Assembly (NCBI GenBank): GCA_028673005.1
Contig: CM054114.1
Location: 24,085,369 to 24,149,368, forward strand
Origin: Tanypteryx hageni
Lineage: Eukaryota > Arthropoda > Insecta > Odonata > Petaluridae
Direction: 5' to 3'
DNA: 64,000 bases
The position numbers and the translations under genes are program-made. Under the pieces are notes generated by a model, which was not told where the DNA came from, made no database searches, and was given only the letters and a program-made list of their open reading frames with translations. Each line of letters opens with the position of its first letter. Position 1 is the first letter of the stretch. Below, piece by piece: positions 1-11,800 of the stretch.

Positions 1-169
1 TACCGACGAGAATTGTAAACAATTGACGCTTAGTTACCTCTTAGTAACGCTCCTTTTTCTTTTCTTAATTGTCAACCTGAAGTAAATATTGACAACTATC
101 CCAGTGCTAACAACATGTAATTTGCCATATAAATATGGAGAAAGTCATGTGTTTCCCACATCAGTTTAT

Positions 170-865
170 GTTAAACACCTACGGATAGAGAGGAACATCT
201 CGTAGGCTTCACAAACTCCTTGCTTCCCGTTCAACTTCTTTTGAAAACACACCAGATATTAGTGAAATGATTTTTCTTTCGTAGTGTTTTCAACTAACAG
301 ACGCTTGGACACATTATCCTTGTCCTTTCGATGATCTAACAGCGACTAGCTAATGAGCGTCCTTGACTATTCGTGGCGCGAGAAAACCAAGGAGATTAAG
401 ATAGTGTTGCAAAATATGCTTATTAATAAATTGTTTTATAAAGAGAATATACAGACTGATCACGAACATCTCGGACTGCACACAAGTGCTGAGGTGCCTA
501 CAGGCGCCAGAACAGAAATTCTGTGAACAAATATTAAAAAATTGTGTTTAAGGAAAACTAATAGTTTCGGGTTTTTGGAATTTTACCAATCGGATGGTAA
601 AAATCTGGTAAAAATCGGGTAAAACCCGAATAATCCATTCCCTAATCATAATGCAGCCTAAACGTTAAATCAATGCTGTTCAAGAATGGAAAATCAATTC
701 CCATTAAAAGGAGTTGCAGACGTTGCTATGGCAGTCAATATTTTTCATTGTTGAAAACCGAAAAATCAACTTAGAATTGATGCGTTTTCGAAAAATTTCA
801 AGCGGTGACTTTATACTATATTCAGCCTACTAATGAAAATAAGCTTATAGTTTCTTTGTTTTGTG
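170..865. other. Fold-back loop, unassigned part
   Basis: AT-rich DNA with small inverted repeats (for example cctacgga..tcgtaggc at about 180-210) and a short direct repeat ggtaaaaatc near 596-625 that differs in copy number in unit 5. No gene or known element recognised. Confidence 0.5.
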
Positions 866-1140
866 CCTGTCTCCCCATAATAACTTTTGAACCAAATAGA
901 CCAATTTTCATGACACTTGGTGGAAATCTATTGATACTGGAGCCAAGCTATCTCTCTCAAGGATAGTTTTTGTCGCGAAGAATGAAAGTCCCCGGTTTGA
1001 TTCCAGGAACACTATCCTTCCCGTTTGCGTGGGAAATCTGTGGAATCCATCGTGCAGGATAATTTTCTCTCGCACATTAAAAAATATGTTAGAATTGTAA
1101 TATCGGAGCGGGATTTATACTATTCTCTGAGGAAATAAAT
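866..1140 (+). mobile_element. SINE-like module inside the fold-back loop
   Basis: Related sequences lie at about 33150-33509 (plus), 45450-45808 (plus) and 57785-58080 (minus). Shared landmarks are ccccata..ttttgaacc..gaccaattttcatgaaa, a tRNA B-box-like motif (994-1004, ggtttgattcc, one mismatch to GWTCRANNC) and a 3' module reading aatatcggagcgggatttatac. This suggests a tRNA-derived SINE family. Other array copies begin near 7931, 15111, 22278 and 34955. No convincing A box or 3' tail is seen, so the ends are approximate. Confidence 0.5.
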
Positions 1141-1881
1141 GTAATGAACTTATGTGGGCAACACATGACTTTTTCCATATTTATATGGCAAATTACATGT
1201 TGTTGGCCCCCGGATCGTTGTCAATATTTACTTCAGGATGTCAATTAGGAAAAGAAAAAGGAGCGTTATTAAGACGTAACTGAGCGTCAATTTTTAACAA
1301 TAGTCTTCGGTAGGTGGCGTGGTGGTGGCGGCTAAAAATATAAGATATCTCTTAAAAATTGCATTATATGGGAAAATGTATCAAACAAACGTTGTAGAAA
1401 ATAAAATTTACTACAACATTTATTCCTAGACATTTTTACATTTATCAAATATTAAAGCAAATATTTTAAAATAACGGATAAGTAACAAGAGTAAACACCC
1501 ACTTCCGGTAGACTGATTTTTACCAAAAACTAATCAGATCTTCTAACTTTTATATAAATGTTAAATATAAAATTTTGCGTTGACCTGATTAATAGTTTTT
1601 GAGGTAGAGCACCCACAAAAATCAATCACATACAGACAGAGATACAGACATCATCAAGAAAATAGTCAAAAAGTGTTCAGGGGACCTTAAAACATGTATT
1701 TCCGTTGAAATCTCCAATTCGATTTATTTTCATGAAAACAACACTTTCTCTATACTTCGTATATATGGAGAAAGTAAAGATCTAACTTTTATTGTGAGAT
1801 GCTGCTTATCGGTCGTATTTCTAACGGATTTTGCGTAAATGCTGGAGTTTTTTTCCCGTTTTTATCACTCATTTCGGGTAT

Positions 1882-1895
1882 GTTGCCATAGCAAC
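1882..1895. promoter_or_regulatory. X-box-like palindrome (RFX-type site)
   Basis: GTTGCCATAGCAAC fits the RFX X-box consensus GTNRCC-N0-3-RGYAAC exactly, with AT as the spacer. It recurs in every unit at 8947, 16127, 23293 and 35970. A degraded relative (gttgctatggcgat) ends the SINE-like piece near 33468. The match is seen directly; binding by an RFX protein is inference, and a 14-bp match may be incidental to a repeated sequence. Confidence 0.4.
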
Positions 1896-2317
1896 GGCTG
1901 TTTTTGGACTCGGATTCGATATATTCTAATGCATACACGAGTTATTTTAGCAACAAGCGTGATCAATTAAGTTTTCCTTTCGAATGTATTGGCGTTATAT
2001 TTTATAATGTTAAATTACGAAATTTTTGGAACACAAAGAGAAACTCATCCACGATGATTATTAAAGCTGTTAAAGCCAACATTAGTGTTGAATAAATGAT
2101 TATGTGTAAATTTGTAATCACAAGTACCGTCTGTAACGTCTTTGATATTCTGGTATATTCGCTTACGCAACTATACATAAAACTTAAAGTCATTTATGGA
2201 TGAGAGTTTATTTGTTAACATTTCAGATATTTACTTATTTTCCGATACTTCTTCGTGCGGGTTAAATGGGAAAGAGACTTCCTAGTTTGAATATCGCCCT
2301 AATGAAGACCTTTGGCC
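1896..2317. other. AT-rich spacer before the pyrimidine tract
   Basis: About 420 bp with no recognisable element. Two 63-codon frames (1904-2095 plus, 2002-2193 minus) overlap on opposite strands and are preserved only to the extent that the whole unit is. The segment recurs unchanged in each unit, so its age cannot be judged from copy conservation. Confidence 0.5.
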
Positions 2318-5042
2318 TATCTATCTGTATTTCATTCTTTCTCTCTCCTTCTCTCTTCGTCCGTCTCTCTTTCACTATCTCTTTCTAAATCCATCTCTCT
2401 CCTTTCTTCCTCGCTCTCTCCCATCTATCTACTTCCTCTCTTTCCACTCTCTTCCTTTTTCTCTATCTTCCTTTGTCACTCCCTCTATTCTGTTCAATTT
2501 TTCACCCTCTTTCTTCCTTCTCTTTGCGTTTCACACCCTTCCTCTATCTCTCTTCCTTTTCTTTATCTTTTGTTCTATTATTCTCCCACTCTCTCCTCTG
2601 TATTCTTCAATATCTCCATCTCTCTCTTTATCTTCTGTATTCTCTATCTGCCTTTATCTCTTACTATCTCTTCGCTCTGTTTTATGTTTGCCTCATACGC
2701 TCTCTCTCTCTCTCTGTTTCTCTTCATTAATCTTTCTTTTCTTTCTACCTCTCTTTTCTATGCTCATCCTCTCTTCTACTCACTGTCTCTCTCTCCTACT
2801 CTCTTTCACTCTCTCCCTCTCTCTTCTATACTCTTCCTCTTTCTTCTTATATCTTCCTCTCCCTTTTATCTTTCTCTCTCATCTACTGCCTTCCTTTCTC
2901 TTCTCTTTCTTTTCTCTTTTGCTCAATTTCTCTCTCTCTTCTACTCATTTCCTCGTCCATTCTCTTTCATTCTTCATCTTCTTCTCTCTCCATTCATTTC
3001 TCCTTTTCTCTCACATCTTCTCATCTGTTTTACTAGCTCTCTCTCTCTCTCATCCTCCATTTCCCTTCTCTATCACTGGATATCCTCTCCCTCCTTCTCC
3101 CATCTTCTCTCTTCCACTCTCTTATTCGTTCTCTTCTCTCTTCTGTTTTTTTTTGCACTCTTCCTTTCTCTTCACCTTCTTATATTTTCTGCTCTCTGCC
3201 TCTCTCTGTCAATTTGTCTTCTACCCTCTTCTCTTTTTCTTCCTCTCCCTTCTGCTCTCGTCTTCTCTCATCTACACTGTTCCTCTCTTTTCTCTCTTTC
3301 TCTTTTTCTTCGCTCTTCTATTCACTTCCTCTCCTTTCTCTCTTAATCTCCCCTCTCTCTCCGTCTCCATTGTCTCTTACTCTTCCTTGTCTCTTACTCT
3401 TCCTTTTCTCATACTCTCTCATCTACCGTCTTCCTCCCTCATCTCTCTTCCTTTTCCCTTTCTACCTTTCTCTTCTGCTAAATCCCTCCCCTCTTCTACT
3501 CTCTTTTCTCCTCCATTCTCTATCATTCTCCATCTCATTTCTTCTCTTCCTCTTTCTCCCTCTCTTTATTCATCTCGGTCTCTTCTACTCCCTCCTTCAT
3601 CCTTCCTTTTCCTCCCTATTTCTGTATTATGCTCTACCCTCCCTCTTTCTCTTCTCTCATTTACTCTCTTCCTCTCTTCTATCTTGTTCCTTTCTTCGCT
3701 CATTTTTTCACCCATTTTCCTCCATTCTACCTCCTTCATTTCGTTTCCCCCCTCACTCCCCCGTTCTCAATCTCTTCACCTATATCTCTTCCACTCTCCT
3801 CTCTTCCTCTCTCGCTGTCTCTTCTCTCTTCCTCTCCCTTCTTTTATCTTCTACTCTTCTCTTTTCTTCTATCCTTTACTCTCTTCCTGCTTTCTTCTTT
3901 CTTTTATTCTATTCTGATTTCTTTCTCTTCTGTTATCTTCCTGTTTCTTCTCTCTTCTACTCACCTTCTCTCTCTTCTCTCTTTCTCTTCCTTCTTCTCT
4001 CCTCCTCTCCCTTCTTTTTGCTTCTTCTATCTTCTACACCCTTCCTCCATTCTACCTAATTACCCTCTCTTCTACTATCTCTATTCGTCCATTCTCACAT
4101 TATCTATCATCTTCCCTCTCTACACCTTTCTCCTCTCTCTTCTTCTCTTTCTCTTCTACTCTCTCTCATCCTTCCTTTCCCTTCCTTATCTTTGGATTAT
4201 CCTCTCTATTCTGTCTTCTTCTCTCTCCTTTCCCCATTCTTTCTCTTCTCTGCTCTATTCCGTCTTCTGCGCTCATCCCTTCTCTTATAGTGTCTTCCTC
4301 TCTTTTTCTATCACCTTCTCTCTTCCTCTCTCTCTCCATCTCTCTTCTACCCTTTCTCTTCCTTCAACTTTCTTCTTCTTCCTTCTTCTCTCATATTCTC
4401 TTTTCTAATCTCTTCTTTTCACTCTTATACTCTCTTCTCTTCTCTCTGTTACTTTATTCTGCTTTCTTCCACTCCTCAACTATCTTCCTAACTCTTCTGA
4501 TATCATCCAGTATCTTCTCCCTTCTACTCTTCCTTTCCATCCCCTTTTCTCTTCTTCTCTATTCTAATCTCTTATCTCGATTACTCTATTCTGCTTTCTT
4601 CCTCTCGTCATCTATCTTCCTATCTCTTCTTCTCTCTTCTACTCTCTTCCTATATTTCTTTCTCTTCCTTCTACTCTCTTCCTCACCATTCATTTTCCCT
4701 TTTCCCTCTTCTACTCTCTTTTCTCTTCTACTCTCTTTTCTCTTTTACTATATCCTGCTTTCTTCCTCTCTCTTCATCCATCTTCGTATCACTTCTACTC
4801 TCTTCCTCTCCCTTCTTTCCCGTACTTTTCTCTCCTACTCTCTTCCTCCCTGTTCTCTTTCTCTATTTCTTCTCTCTTCCTCCCTTCTGATCCATTCTCT
4901 TCTCATTTACTCTCTTTATCTCCCGTTCTCTCTGATTCTCCATCTCCTTCCCTCTCCACCCCTTTCTCCTCCCTCTCTCTCTTTCTCTCTCTTCATCTCT
5001 TGGACATCCACTCCCTCATCCTCACCGTCTCTCCCTATCCCT
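2318..5042. repeat. Polypyrimidine tract, unit 1
   Basis: About 2.7 kb almost wholly C and T on the plus strand, built of irregular CTT, CTCT, TTCC and short TCTACTCTCTTCC-like phrases with sparse A and G. No single fixed repeat length is obvious by eye. Because TAA, TAG and TGA all contain purines, the tract leaves all three plus frames open for hundreds of codons; the implied proteins are Leu/Ser/Phe/Pro strings without domain features. Such mirror-rich homopyrimidine DNA can form triplex (H-) DNA, and its purine strand contains many GAGAG sites; these properties are known for the sequence class and not shown here. Confidence 0.95.
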
Positions 5043-5400
5043 GGATTATCCTTTTACAACGCAGGAGGTGATAGCGGTTTGAGTCGTACAGCAGAGGAAG
5101 CGTTCTACTGTGACGGAATAGGGTTCTGAAGTGCCGAGATGCGTGAGGAAGATTAGGATTCGTGACGGACAGACCCGTATCGATAAGGGCGTTCCCTCCC
5201 GGACTCTTGAAGGGAGACGGTCCTACTGTAAGCTCTTAAGTGTTTTTGCCCCCCGTCTGCTACCCCATTGGACGAAACGAGTTAAGATGCTATCAAGAGG
5301 TCCTCTGACGAAGGAATCGACTTCAATCTAGACTCGCCCGCTGAGTGAAGGGCCGTTATCTCCCTTAACCAAGCAGATTTGTGTACGAATGTTATTCGGT
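5043..5400. other. Higher-complexity segment downstream of the pyrimidine tract
   Basis: Balanced base composition in contrast to both sides, starting ctggattatcc and running through aacgcaggaggtgatagcgg to tctcccttaaccaagcag. I could not match it to rRNA, histone or any other gene family I know. A 66-codon frame at 5131-5331 stays open in units 1 and 3 (19375-19575) but has a premature stop in units 2, 4 and 5, arguing against coding. It could be the end of a transcribed host sequence captured by the array. Copies: 12108, 19287, 26447, 39120. Confidence 0.5.
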
Positions 5401-5574
5401 GAATTTTCTCAAAGATATCTATAATTCAAACCAATCAAGTTTCGCCATTTCGTGCGAATTATTGTTTATTTTAACGAAGTTAAATCGAAAGCGGTCCGTT
5501 CCATTTCGATGTAACGATTGATGGGCGCAAGTTTAGTCCATTTTATTGCTTTTCGTCATTGCTGAAAAGCACTA

Positions 5575-6560
5575 TTATCTTCGTGATGTCCGTCCGTCCG
5601 TACGCATATATCAGGGAAGAATTGGCTATACCGATTTCAACCAAAATTGGTGAGTAGAATACTCACATAAAACAATGACCAAAGTGACATATTTGGAACG
5701 GAACGACTCTTCACGGGTGCCACACTTGCAAAGTTTATCTTTTCGGTAATTGTGAATTTGTAAGGGATTGGCATTACTGATTTCAAAGAAACTTTGCGTG
5801 AAGCAGGTGCGCAACATAGAAAAACAAAATCAATATGTTTTGTGTAGATATAGAGATCAGGGCTGCCAAAATCAAAATAATAAAAAAAATCTCTTTAACA
5901 CGTATTTGTGTTGAATTTTCAGTAATAATGGTTTTGGAGGGAATTGGCTGGATGGATTTCAACTAAATTTTTCACATAGGATTTCATCAAGACACGTCCT
6001 GTGGTACCCGAGTTTAAACAAATATATTGAAAGGTACATTAAGATCTTCATGTGTGCAGTCCGATGTTAAACAAATTTGAAACCGGCAGACAGATTTCCC
6101 CAATATCAAATTTCATTCAGATGTGTTCGGCGGTTCCAGAAATTTTTCATATTTTTTTAAAGAACAAAAGAAGATAAAAAATCGCGTAATCAGGTAAATA
6201 AGTTAATCAATCTCCTTTTCTTTCAAATTTATCGTAAACCTTAAGTTTAATGGGAAACATTATTTGACGAATAATCCGTATTTAATTTTTCCGTTTGACT
6301 TTCGTTCCCGATGTTTTCCTCCCAGACGAGTATTTCACGAGATTCTTGCAAAATTCGTTGTAAAGACATGTAGGTCTCCGTGTAAAGCGGTCTTAATTTT
6401 TATCTGATATTAACCAAATTTGGAATTTTTCGACAAATGCCACATTTCATCGAAGTACCTCCAGCGGCTTCCAAGTTCAAACGTGCCGGGCGAGTGGGCG
6501 AAAAAATCGGACAATGCCTTGAAACCCAAGGCCTTCTCATTTTTCTAATCTTCGTTTTTT
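5575..6560. mobile_element. Transposon-derived segment starting with GTCCGTCCGTC
   Basis: After gtgatgtccgtccgtccgtacgc come related modules: gaattggctataccgatttcaaccaaaattgg at about 5615 and gaattggctggatggatttcaactaaattttt at about 5941, with a third weaker one near 6090. GTCCGTCC followed by 'ttcaaccaaattttg'-type modules is common in non-autonomous arthropod elements. No transposase is present. Family not assigned. Copies at about 12640, 19819, 26984 and 39660. Confidence 0.5.
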
Positions 6561-6620
6561 CTCCACATGTGTCCCGCCATTTTCGTTCATAGTATTAAAA
6601 TGAATAAAGCTTATTTATAC

Positions 6621-8840
6621 TTACTCCATATAGGTAGTATAGGGGAAATTTCTGTAGTCATGAAAAAAATCGACTTCGAGATTTCGACGGAAATACACGT
6701 TTTGAGGTCCCCTGAACACGTTTTGACCATTTTCTCGATAATGTCTGTGTGATAGATATTTGTGGGTGCTCTAACTCAAAAACTATTGATCAGGCCAACG
6801 CGAAATTTTATATTTAACATTTTTATAAGAGTTAGAAGATCTGATTAGTTTTTGGTAAAAATCGGTCGAACGGAAGTGGGTGTTTACTCTTGTCACTTAT
6901 CCGTTATTTTGAAATATTTGTTGTAATATTTGATAAATGTAAAAGTCTTAAGGAATAAAGGTTGCTGGAAATTTTATTTTCTACAATCTTTGTTTGATAC
7001 ATTTTTCCATATAATGCATTGTTTTAGAGATATCTTATATTTTTAGCTGCCACCATCACGCCACCTACCGACGAGAATTGTAAACAATTGACGCTTAGTT
7101 ACCTCTTAGTAACGCTCCTTTTTCTTTTCTTAATTGTCAACCTGAAGTAAATATTGACAACTATCCCAGTGCTAACAACATGTAATTTGCCATATAAATA
7201 TGGAGAAAGTCATGTGTTTCCCACATCAGTTTATGTTAAACACCTACGGATAGAGAGGAACATCTCGTAGGCTTCACAAACTCCTTGCTTCCCGTTCAAC
7301 TTCTTTTGAAAACACACCAGATATTAGTGAAATGATTTTTCTTTCGTAGTGTTTTCAACTAACAGACGCTTGGACACATTATCCTTGTCCTTTCGATGAT
7401 CTAACAGCGACTAGCTAATGAGCGTCCTTGACTATTCGTGGCGCGAGAAAACCAAGGAGATTAAGATAGTGTTGCAAAATATGCTTATTAATAAATTGTT
7501 TTATAAAGAGAATATACAGACTGATCACGAACATCTCGGACTGCACACAAGTGCTGAGGTGCCTACAGGCGCCAGAACAGATATTCTGTGAACAAATATT
7601 AAAAAATTGTGTTTAAGGAAAACTAATAGTTTCGGGTTTTTGGAATTTTACCAATCGGATGGTAAAAATCTGGTAAAAATCGGGTAAAACCCGAATAATC
7701 CATTCCCTAATCATAATGCAGCCTAAACGTTAAATCAATGCTGTTCAAGAATGGAAAATCAATTCCCATTAAAAGTAGTTGCAGACGTTGCTATGGCAGT
7801 CAATATTTTTCATTGTTGAAAACCGAAAAATCAACTTGGAATTGATGCGTTTTCGAAAAATTTCAAGCGGTGACTTTATACTATATTCAGCCTACTAATG
7901 AAAATAAGCTTATAGTTTCTTTGTTTTGTGCCTGTCTCCCCATAATAACTTTTGAACCAAATAGACCAATTTTCATGACACTTGGTGGAAATCTATTGAT
8001 ACTGGAGCCAAGCTATCTCTCTCAAGGATAGTTTTTGTCGCGAAGAATGAAAGTCCCCGGTTTGATTCCAGGAACACTATCCTTCCCGTTTGCGTGGGAA
8101 ATCTGTGGAATCCATCGTGCAGGATAATTTTCTCTCGCACATTAAAAAATATGTTAGAATTGTAATATCGGAGCGGGATTTATACTATTCTCTGAGGAAA
8201 TAAATGTAATGAACTTATGTGGGCAACACATGACTTTTTCCATATTTATATGGCAAATTACATGTTGTTGGCCCCCGGATCGTTGTCAATATTTACTTCA
8301 GGATGTCAATTAGGAAAAGAAAAAGGAGCGTTATTAAGACGTAACTGAGCGTCAATTTTTAACAATAGTCTTCGGTAGGTGGCGTGGTGGTGGCGGCTAA
8401 AAATATAAGATATCTCTTAAAAATTGCATTATATGGGAAAATGTATCAAACAAACGTTGTAGAAAATAAAATTTACTACAACATTTATTCCTAGACATTT
8501 TTACATTTATCAAATATTAAAGCAAATATTTCAAAATAACGGATAAGTAACAAGAGTAAACACCCACTTCCGGTAGACTGATTTTTACCAAAAACTAATC
8601 AGATCTTCTAACTTTTATATAAATGTTAAATATAAAATTTTGCGTTGACCTGATTAATAGTTTTTGAGGTAGAGCACCCACAAAAATCAATCACATACAG
8701 ACAGAGATACAGACATCATCAAGAAAATAGTCAAAAAGTGTTCAGGGGACCTTAAAACATGTATTTCCGTTGAAATCTCCAATTCGATTTGTTTTCATGA
8801 AAACAACACTTTCTCTATACTTCGTATATATGGAGAAAGT
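6621..8840. mobile_element. Composite fold-back element with ~0.6-kb inverted arms
   Basis: Left arm 6621-7234 (plus) and right arm 8212-8840 (inverted) are recognisably the same sequence, roughly 85% alike by eye, separated by a ~980-bp loop. Arm landmarks from outside in are ACTTTCTCCATATA, a stretch with aggtcccctgaacacgtttt, ctgattagtttttggtaaaaatc, gccaccaccacgccacctacc, and the inner edge gcccacatcagtttat. Because the outer ends of both arms carry the same ACTTTCTCCATA motif, the whole behaves like a DNA transposon with very long terminal inverted repeats (fold-back type). No transposase frame is present, so it would be non-autonomous. The array unit boundary chosen here falls inside the left arm. 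Alternative: two separate insertions of a ~0.6-kb element in opposite directions. Confidence 0.75.
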
Positions 8841-11800
8841 AAAGATCTAACTTTTATTGTGAGATGCTGCTTATCGGTCGTATTCCTAACGGATTTTGCG
8901 TAAATGCTGGAGTTTTTTTCCCGTTTTTATCACTCATTTCGGGTATGTTGCCATAGCAACGGCTGTTTTTGGACTCGGATTCGATATATTCTAATGCATA
9001 CACGAGTTATTTTAGCAACAAGCGTGATCAATTAAGTTTTCCTTTCGAATGTATTGGCGTTATATTTTATAATGTTAAATTACGAAATTTTTGGAACACA
9101 AAGAGAAACTCATCCACGATGATTATTAAAGCTGTTAAAGCCAACATTAGTGTTGAATAAATGATTATGTGTAAATTTGTAATCACAAGTACCGTCTGTA
9201 ACGTCTTTGATATTCTGGTATATTCGCTTACGCAACTATACATAAAACTTAAAGTCATTTATGGATGAGAGTTTATTTGTTAACATTTCAGATATTTACT
9301 TATTTTCCGATACTTCTTCGTGCGGGTTAAATGGGAAAGAGACTTCCTAGTTTGAATATCGCCCTAATGAAGACCTTTGGCCTATCTATCTGTATTTCAT
9401 TCTTTCTCTCTCCTTCTCTCTTCGTCCGTCTCTCTTTCACTATCTCTTTCTAAATCCATCTCTCTCCTTTCTTCCTCGCTCTCTCCCATCTATCTACTTC
9501 CTCTCTTTCCACTCTCTTCCTTTTTCTCTATCTTCCTTTGTCACTCCCTCTATTCTGTTCAATTTTTCACCCTCTTTCTTCCTTCTCTTTGCGTTTCACA
9601 CCCTTCCTCTATCTCTCTTCCTTTTCTTTATCTTTTGTTCTATTATTCTCCCACTCTCTCCTCTGTATTCTTCAATATCTTCATCTCTCTCTTTATCTTC
9701 TGTATTCTCTATCTGCCTTTATCTCTTACTATCTCTTCGCTCTGTTTTATGTTTGCCTCATACGCTCTCTCTCTCTCTCTGTTTCTCTTCATTAATCTTT
9801 CTTTTCTTTCTACCTCTCTTTTCTATGCTCATCCTCTCTTCTACTCACTGTCTCTCTCTCCTACTCTCTTTCACTCTCTCCCTCTCTCTTCTATACTCTT
9901 CCTCTTTCTTCTTATATCTTCCTCTCCCTATTATCTTTCTCTCTCATCTACTGCCTTCCTTTCTCTTCTCTTTCTTTTCTCTTTTGCTCAATTTCTCTCT
10001 CTCTTCTACTCATTTCCTCGTCCATTCTCTTTCATTCTTCATCTTCTTCTCTCTCCATTCATTTCTCCTTTTCTCTCACATCTTCTCATCTGTTTTACTA
10101 GCTCTCTCTCTCTCTCATCCTCCATTTCCCTTCTCTATCACTGGATATCCTCTCCCTCCTTCTCCCATCTTCTCTCTTCCACTCTCTTATTCGTTCTCTT
10201 CTCTCTTCTGTTTTTTTTTGCACTCTTCCTTTCTCTTCACCTTCTTATATTTTCTGCTCTCTGCCTCTCTCTGTCAATTTGTCTTCTACCCTCTTCTCTT
10301 TTTCTTCCTCTCCCTTCTGCTCTCGTCTTCTCTCATCTACACTGTTCCTCTCTTTTCTCTCTTTCTCTTTTTCTTCGCTCTTCTATTCACTTCCTCTCCT
10401 TTCTCTCTTAATCTCCCCTCTCTCTCCGTCTCCATTGTCTCTTACTCTTCCTTGTCTCTTACTCTTCCTTTTCTCATACTCTCTCATCTACCGTCTTCCT
10501 CCCTCATCTCTCTTCCTTTTCCCTTTCTACCTTTCTCTTCTGCTAAATCCCTCCCCTCTTCTACTCTCTTTTCTCCTCCATTCTCTATCATTCTCCATCT
10601 CATTTCTTCTCTTCCTCTTTCTCCCTCTCTTTATTCATCTCGGTCTCTTCTACTCCCTCCTTCATCCTTCCTTTTCCTCCCTATTTCTGTATTATGCTCT
10701 ACCCTCCCTCTTTCTCTTCTCTCATTTACTCTCTTCCTCTCTTCTATCTTGTTCCTTTCTTCGCTCATTTTTTCACCCATTTTCCTCCATTCTACCTCCT
10801 TCATTTCGTTTCCCCCCTCACTCCCCCGTTCTCAATCTCTTCACCTATATCTCTTCCACTCTCCTCTCTTCCTCTCTCGCTGTCTCTTCTCTCTTCCTCT
10901 CCCTTCTTTTATCTTCTACTCTTCTCTTTTCTTCTATCCTTTACTCTCTTCCTGCTTTCTTCTTTCTTTTATTCTATTCTGATTTCTTTCTCTTCTGTTA
11001 TCTTCCTGTTTCTTCTCTCTTCTACTCACCTTCTCTCTCTTCTCTCTTTCTCTTCCTTCTTCTCTCCTCCTCTTCCTTCTTTTTGCTTCTTCTATCTTCT
11101 ACACCCTTCCTCCATTCTACCTAATTACCCTCTCTTCTACTATCTCCATTCGTCCATTCTCACATTATCTATCATCTTCCCTCTCTACACCTTTCTCCTC
11201 TCTCTTCTTCTCTTTCTCTTCTACTCTCTCTCATCCTTCCTTTCCCTTCCTTATCTTTGGATTATCCTCTCTATTCTGTCTTCTTCTCTCTCCTTTCCCC
11301 ATTCTTTCTCTTCTCTGCTCTATTCCGTCTTCTGCGCTCATCCCTTCTCTTATAGTGTCTTCCTCTCTTTTTCTATCACCTTCTCTCTTCCTCTCTCTCT
11401 CCATCTCTCTTCTACCCTTTCTCTTCCTTCAACTTTCTTCTTCTTCCTTCTTCTCTCATATTCTCTTTTCTAATCTCTTCTTTTCACTCTTCTACTCTCT
11501 TCTCTTCTCTCTGTTACTTTATTCTGCTTTCTTCCACTCCTCAACTATCTTCCTAACTCTTCTGATATCATCCAGTATCTTCTCCCTTCTACTCTTCCTT
11601 TCCATCCCTTTTTCTCTTCTTCTCTATTCTAATCTCTTATCTCGATTACTCTATTCTGCTTTCTTCCTCTCACCATCTATCTTCCTATCTCTTCTTCTCT
11701 CTTCTACTCTCTTCCTATATTTCTTTCTCTTCCTTCTACTCTCTTCCTCACCATTCATTTTCCCTTTTCCCTCTTCTACTCTCTTTTCTCTTCTACTCTC

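Larger units (their letters stand above)
1..1775. mobile_element. Fold-back element, left arm cut by window start
   Basis: Remnant of the left arm (1-169), loop (170-1146) and complete inverted right arm (1147-1775). The outer terminus reads tatatggagaaagt at 1762-1775. See the complete copy at 6621-8840 for the description. Confidence 0.75.
1..7065. repeat. Macrosatellite unit 1 (cut by window start)
   Basis: First visible copy of a ~7.18-kb tandem unit; the phase is set by the first base of the window, and the same sequence starts again at 7066, 14246, 21426 and 34100. In order it holds the tail of a fold-back left arm (1-169), loop (170-1146), inverted right arm (1147-1775), an AT-rich segment with an X-box-like palindrome (1776-2317), a polypyrimidine tract (2318-5042), a more complex segment (5043-about 5400) and transposon-derived DNA (about 5575-6620), then the next left arm. 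It is about 115 bp shorter than units 2 and 3 because of one deletion near 5920. No frame in it looks like a conserved gene. The array may continue to the left of the window. Confidence 0.95.

Noticed and set aside
2312..5129. Long plus-strand open frames rich in Leu, Ser, Phe and Pro (up to 534 codons in units 3 and 4)
   Set aside because: They lie in near-pure C/T DNA where stop codons cannot occur, all three frames are open together, frame lengths change with small indels between units, and no domain or start context is present.
5131..5331. 66-codon frame after the pyrimidine tract as a small gene
   Set aside because: Units 2, 4 and 5 carry a premature stop from a single change, and no homology is recognised.
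5043..5400. Ribosomal RNA fragment
   Set aside because: Looked like possible rDNA because of tandem organisation and composition, but no conserved 18S, 5.8S, 28S or 5S word could be recognised.
6567..6752. 61-codon frame repeated at 13747, 20927, 28087, 33601 and 40760
   Set aside because: It lies across the start of the fold-back arm, other arm copies in the window do not keep it, and identity among copies only reflects array duplication.
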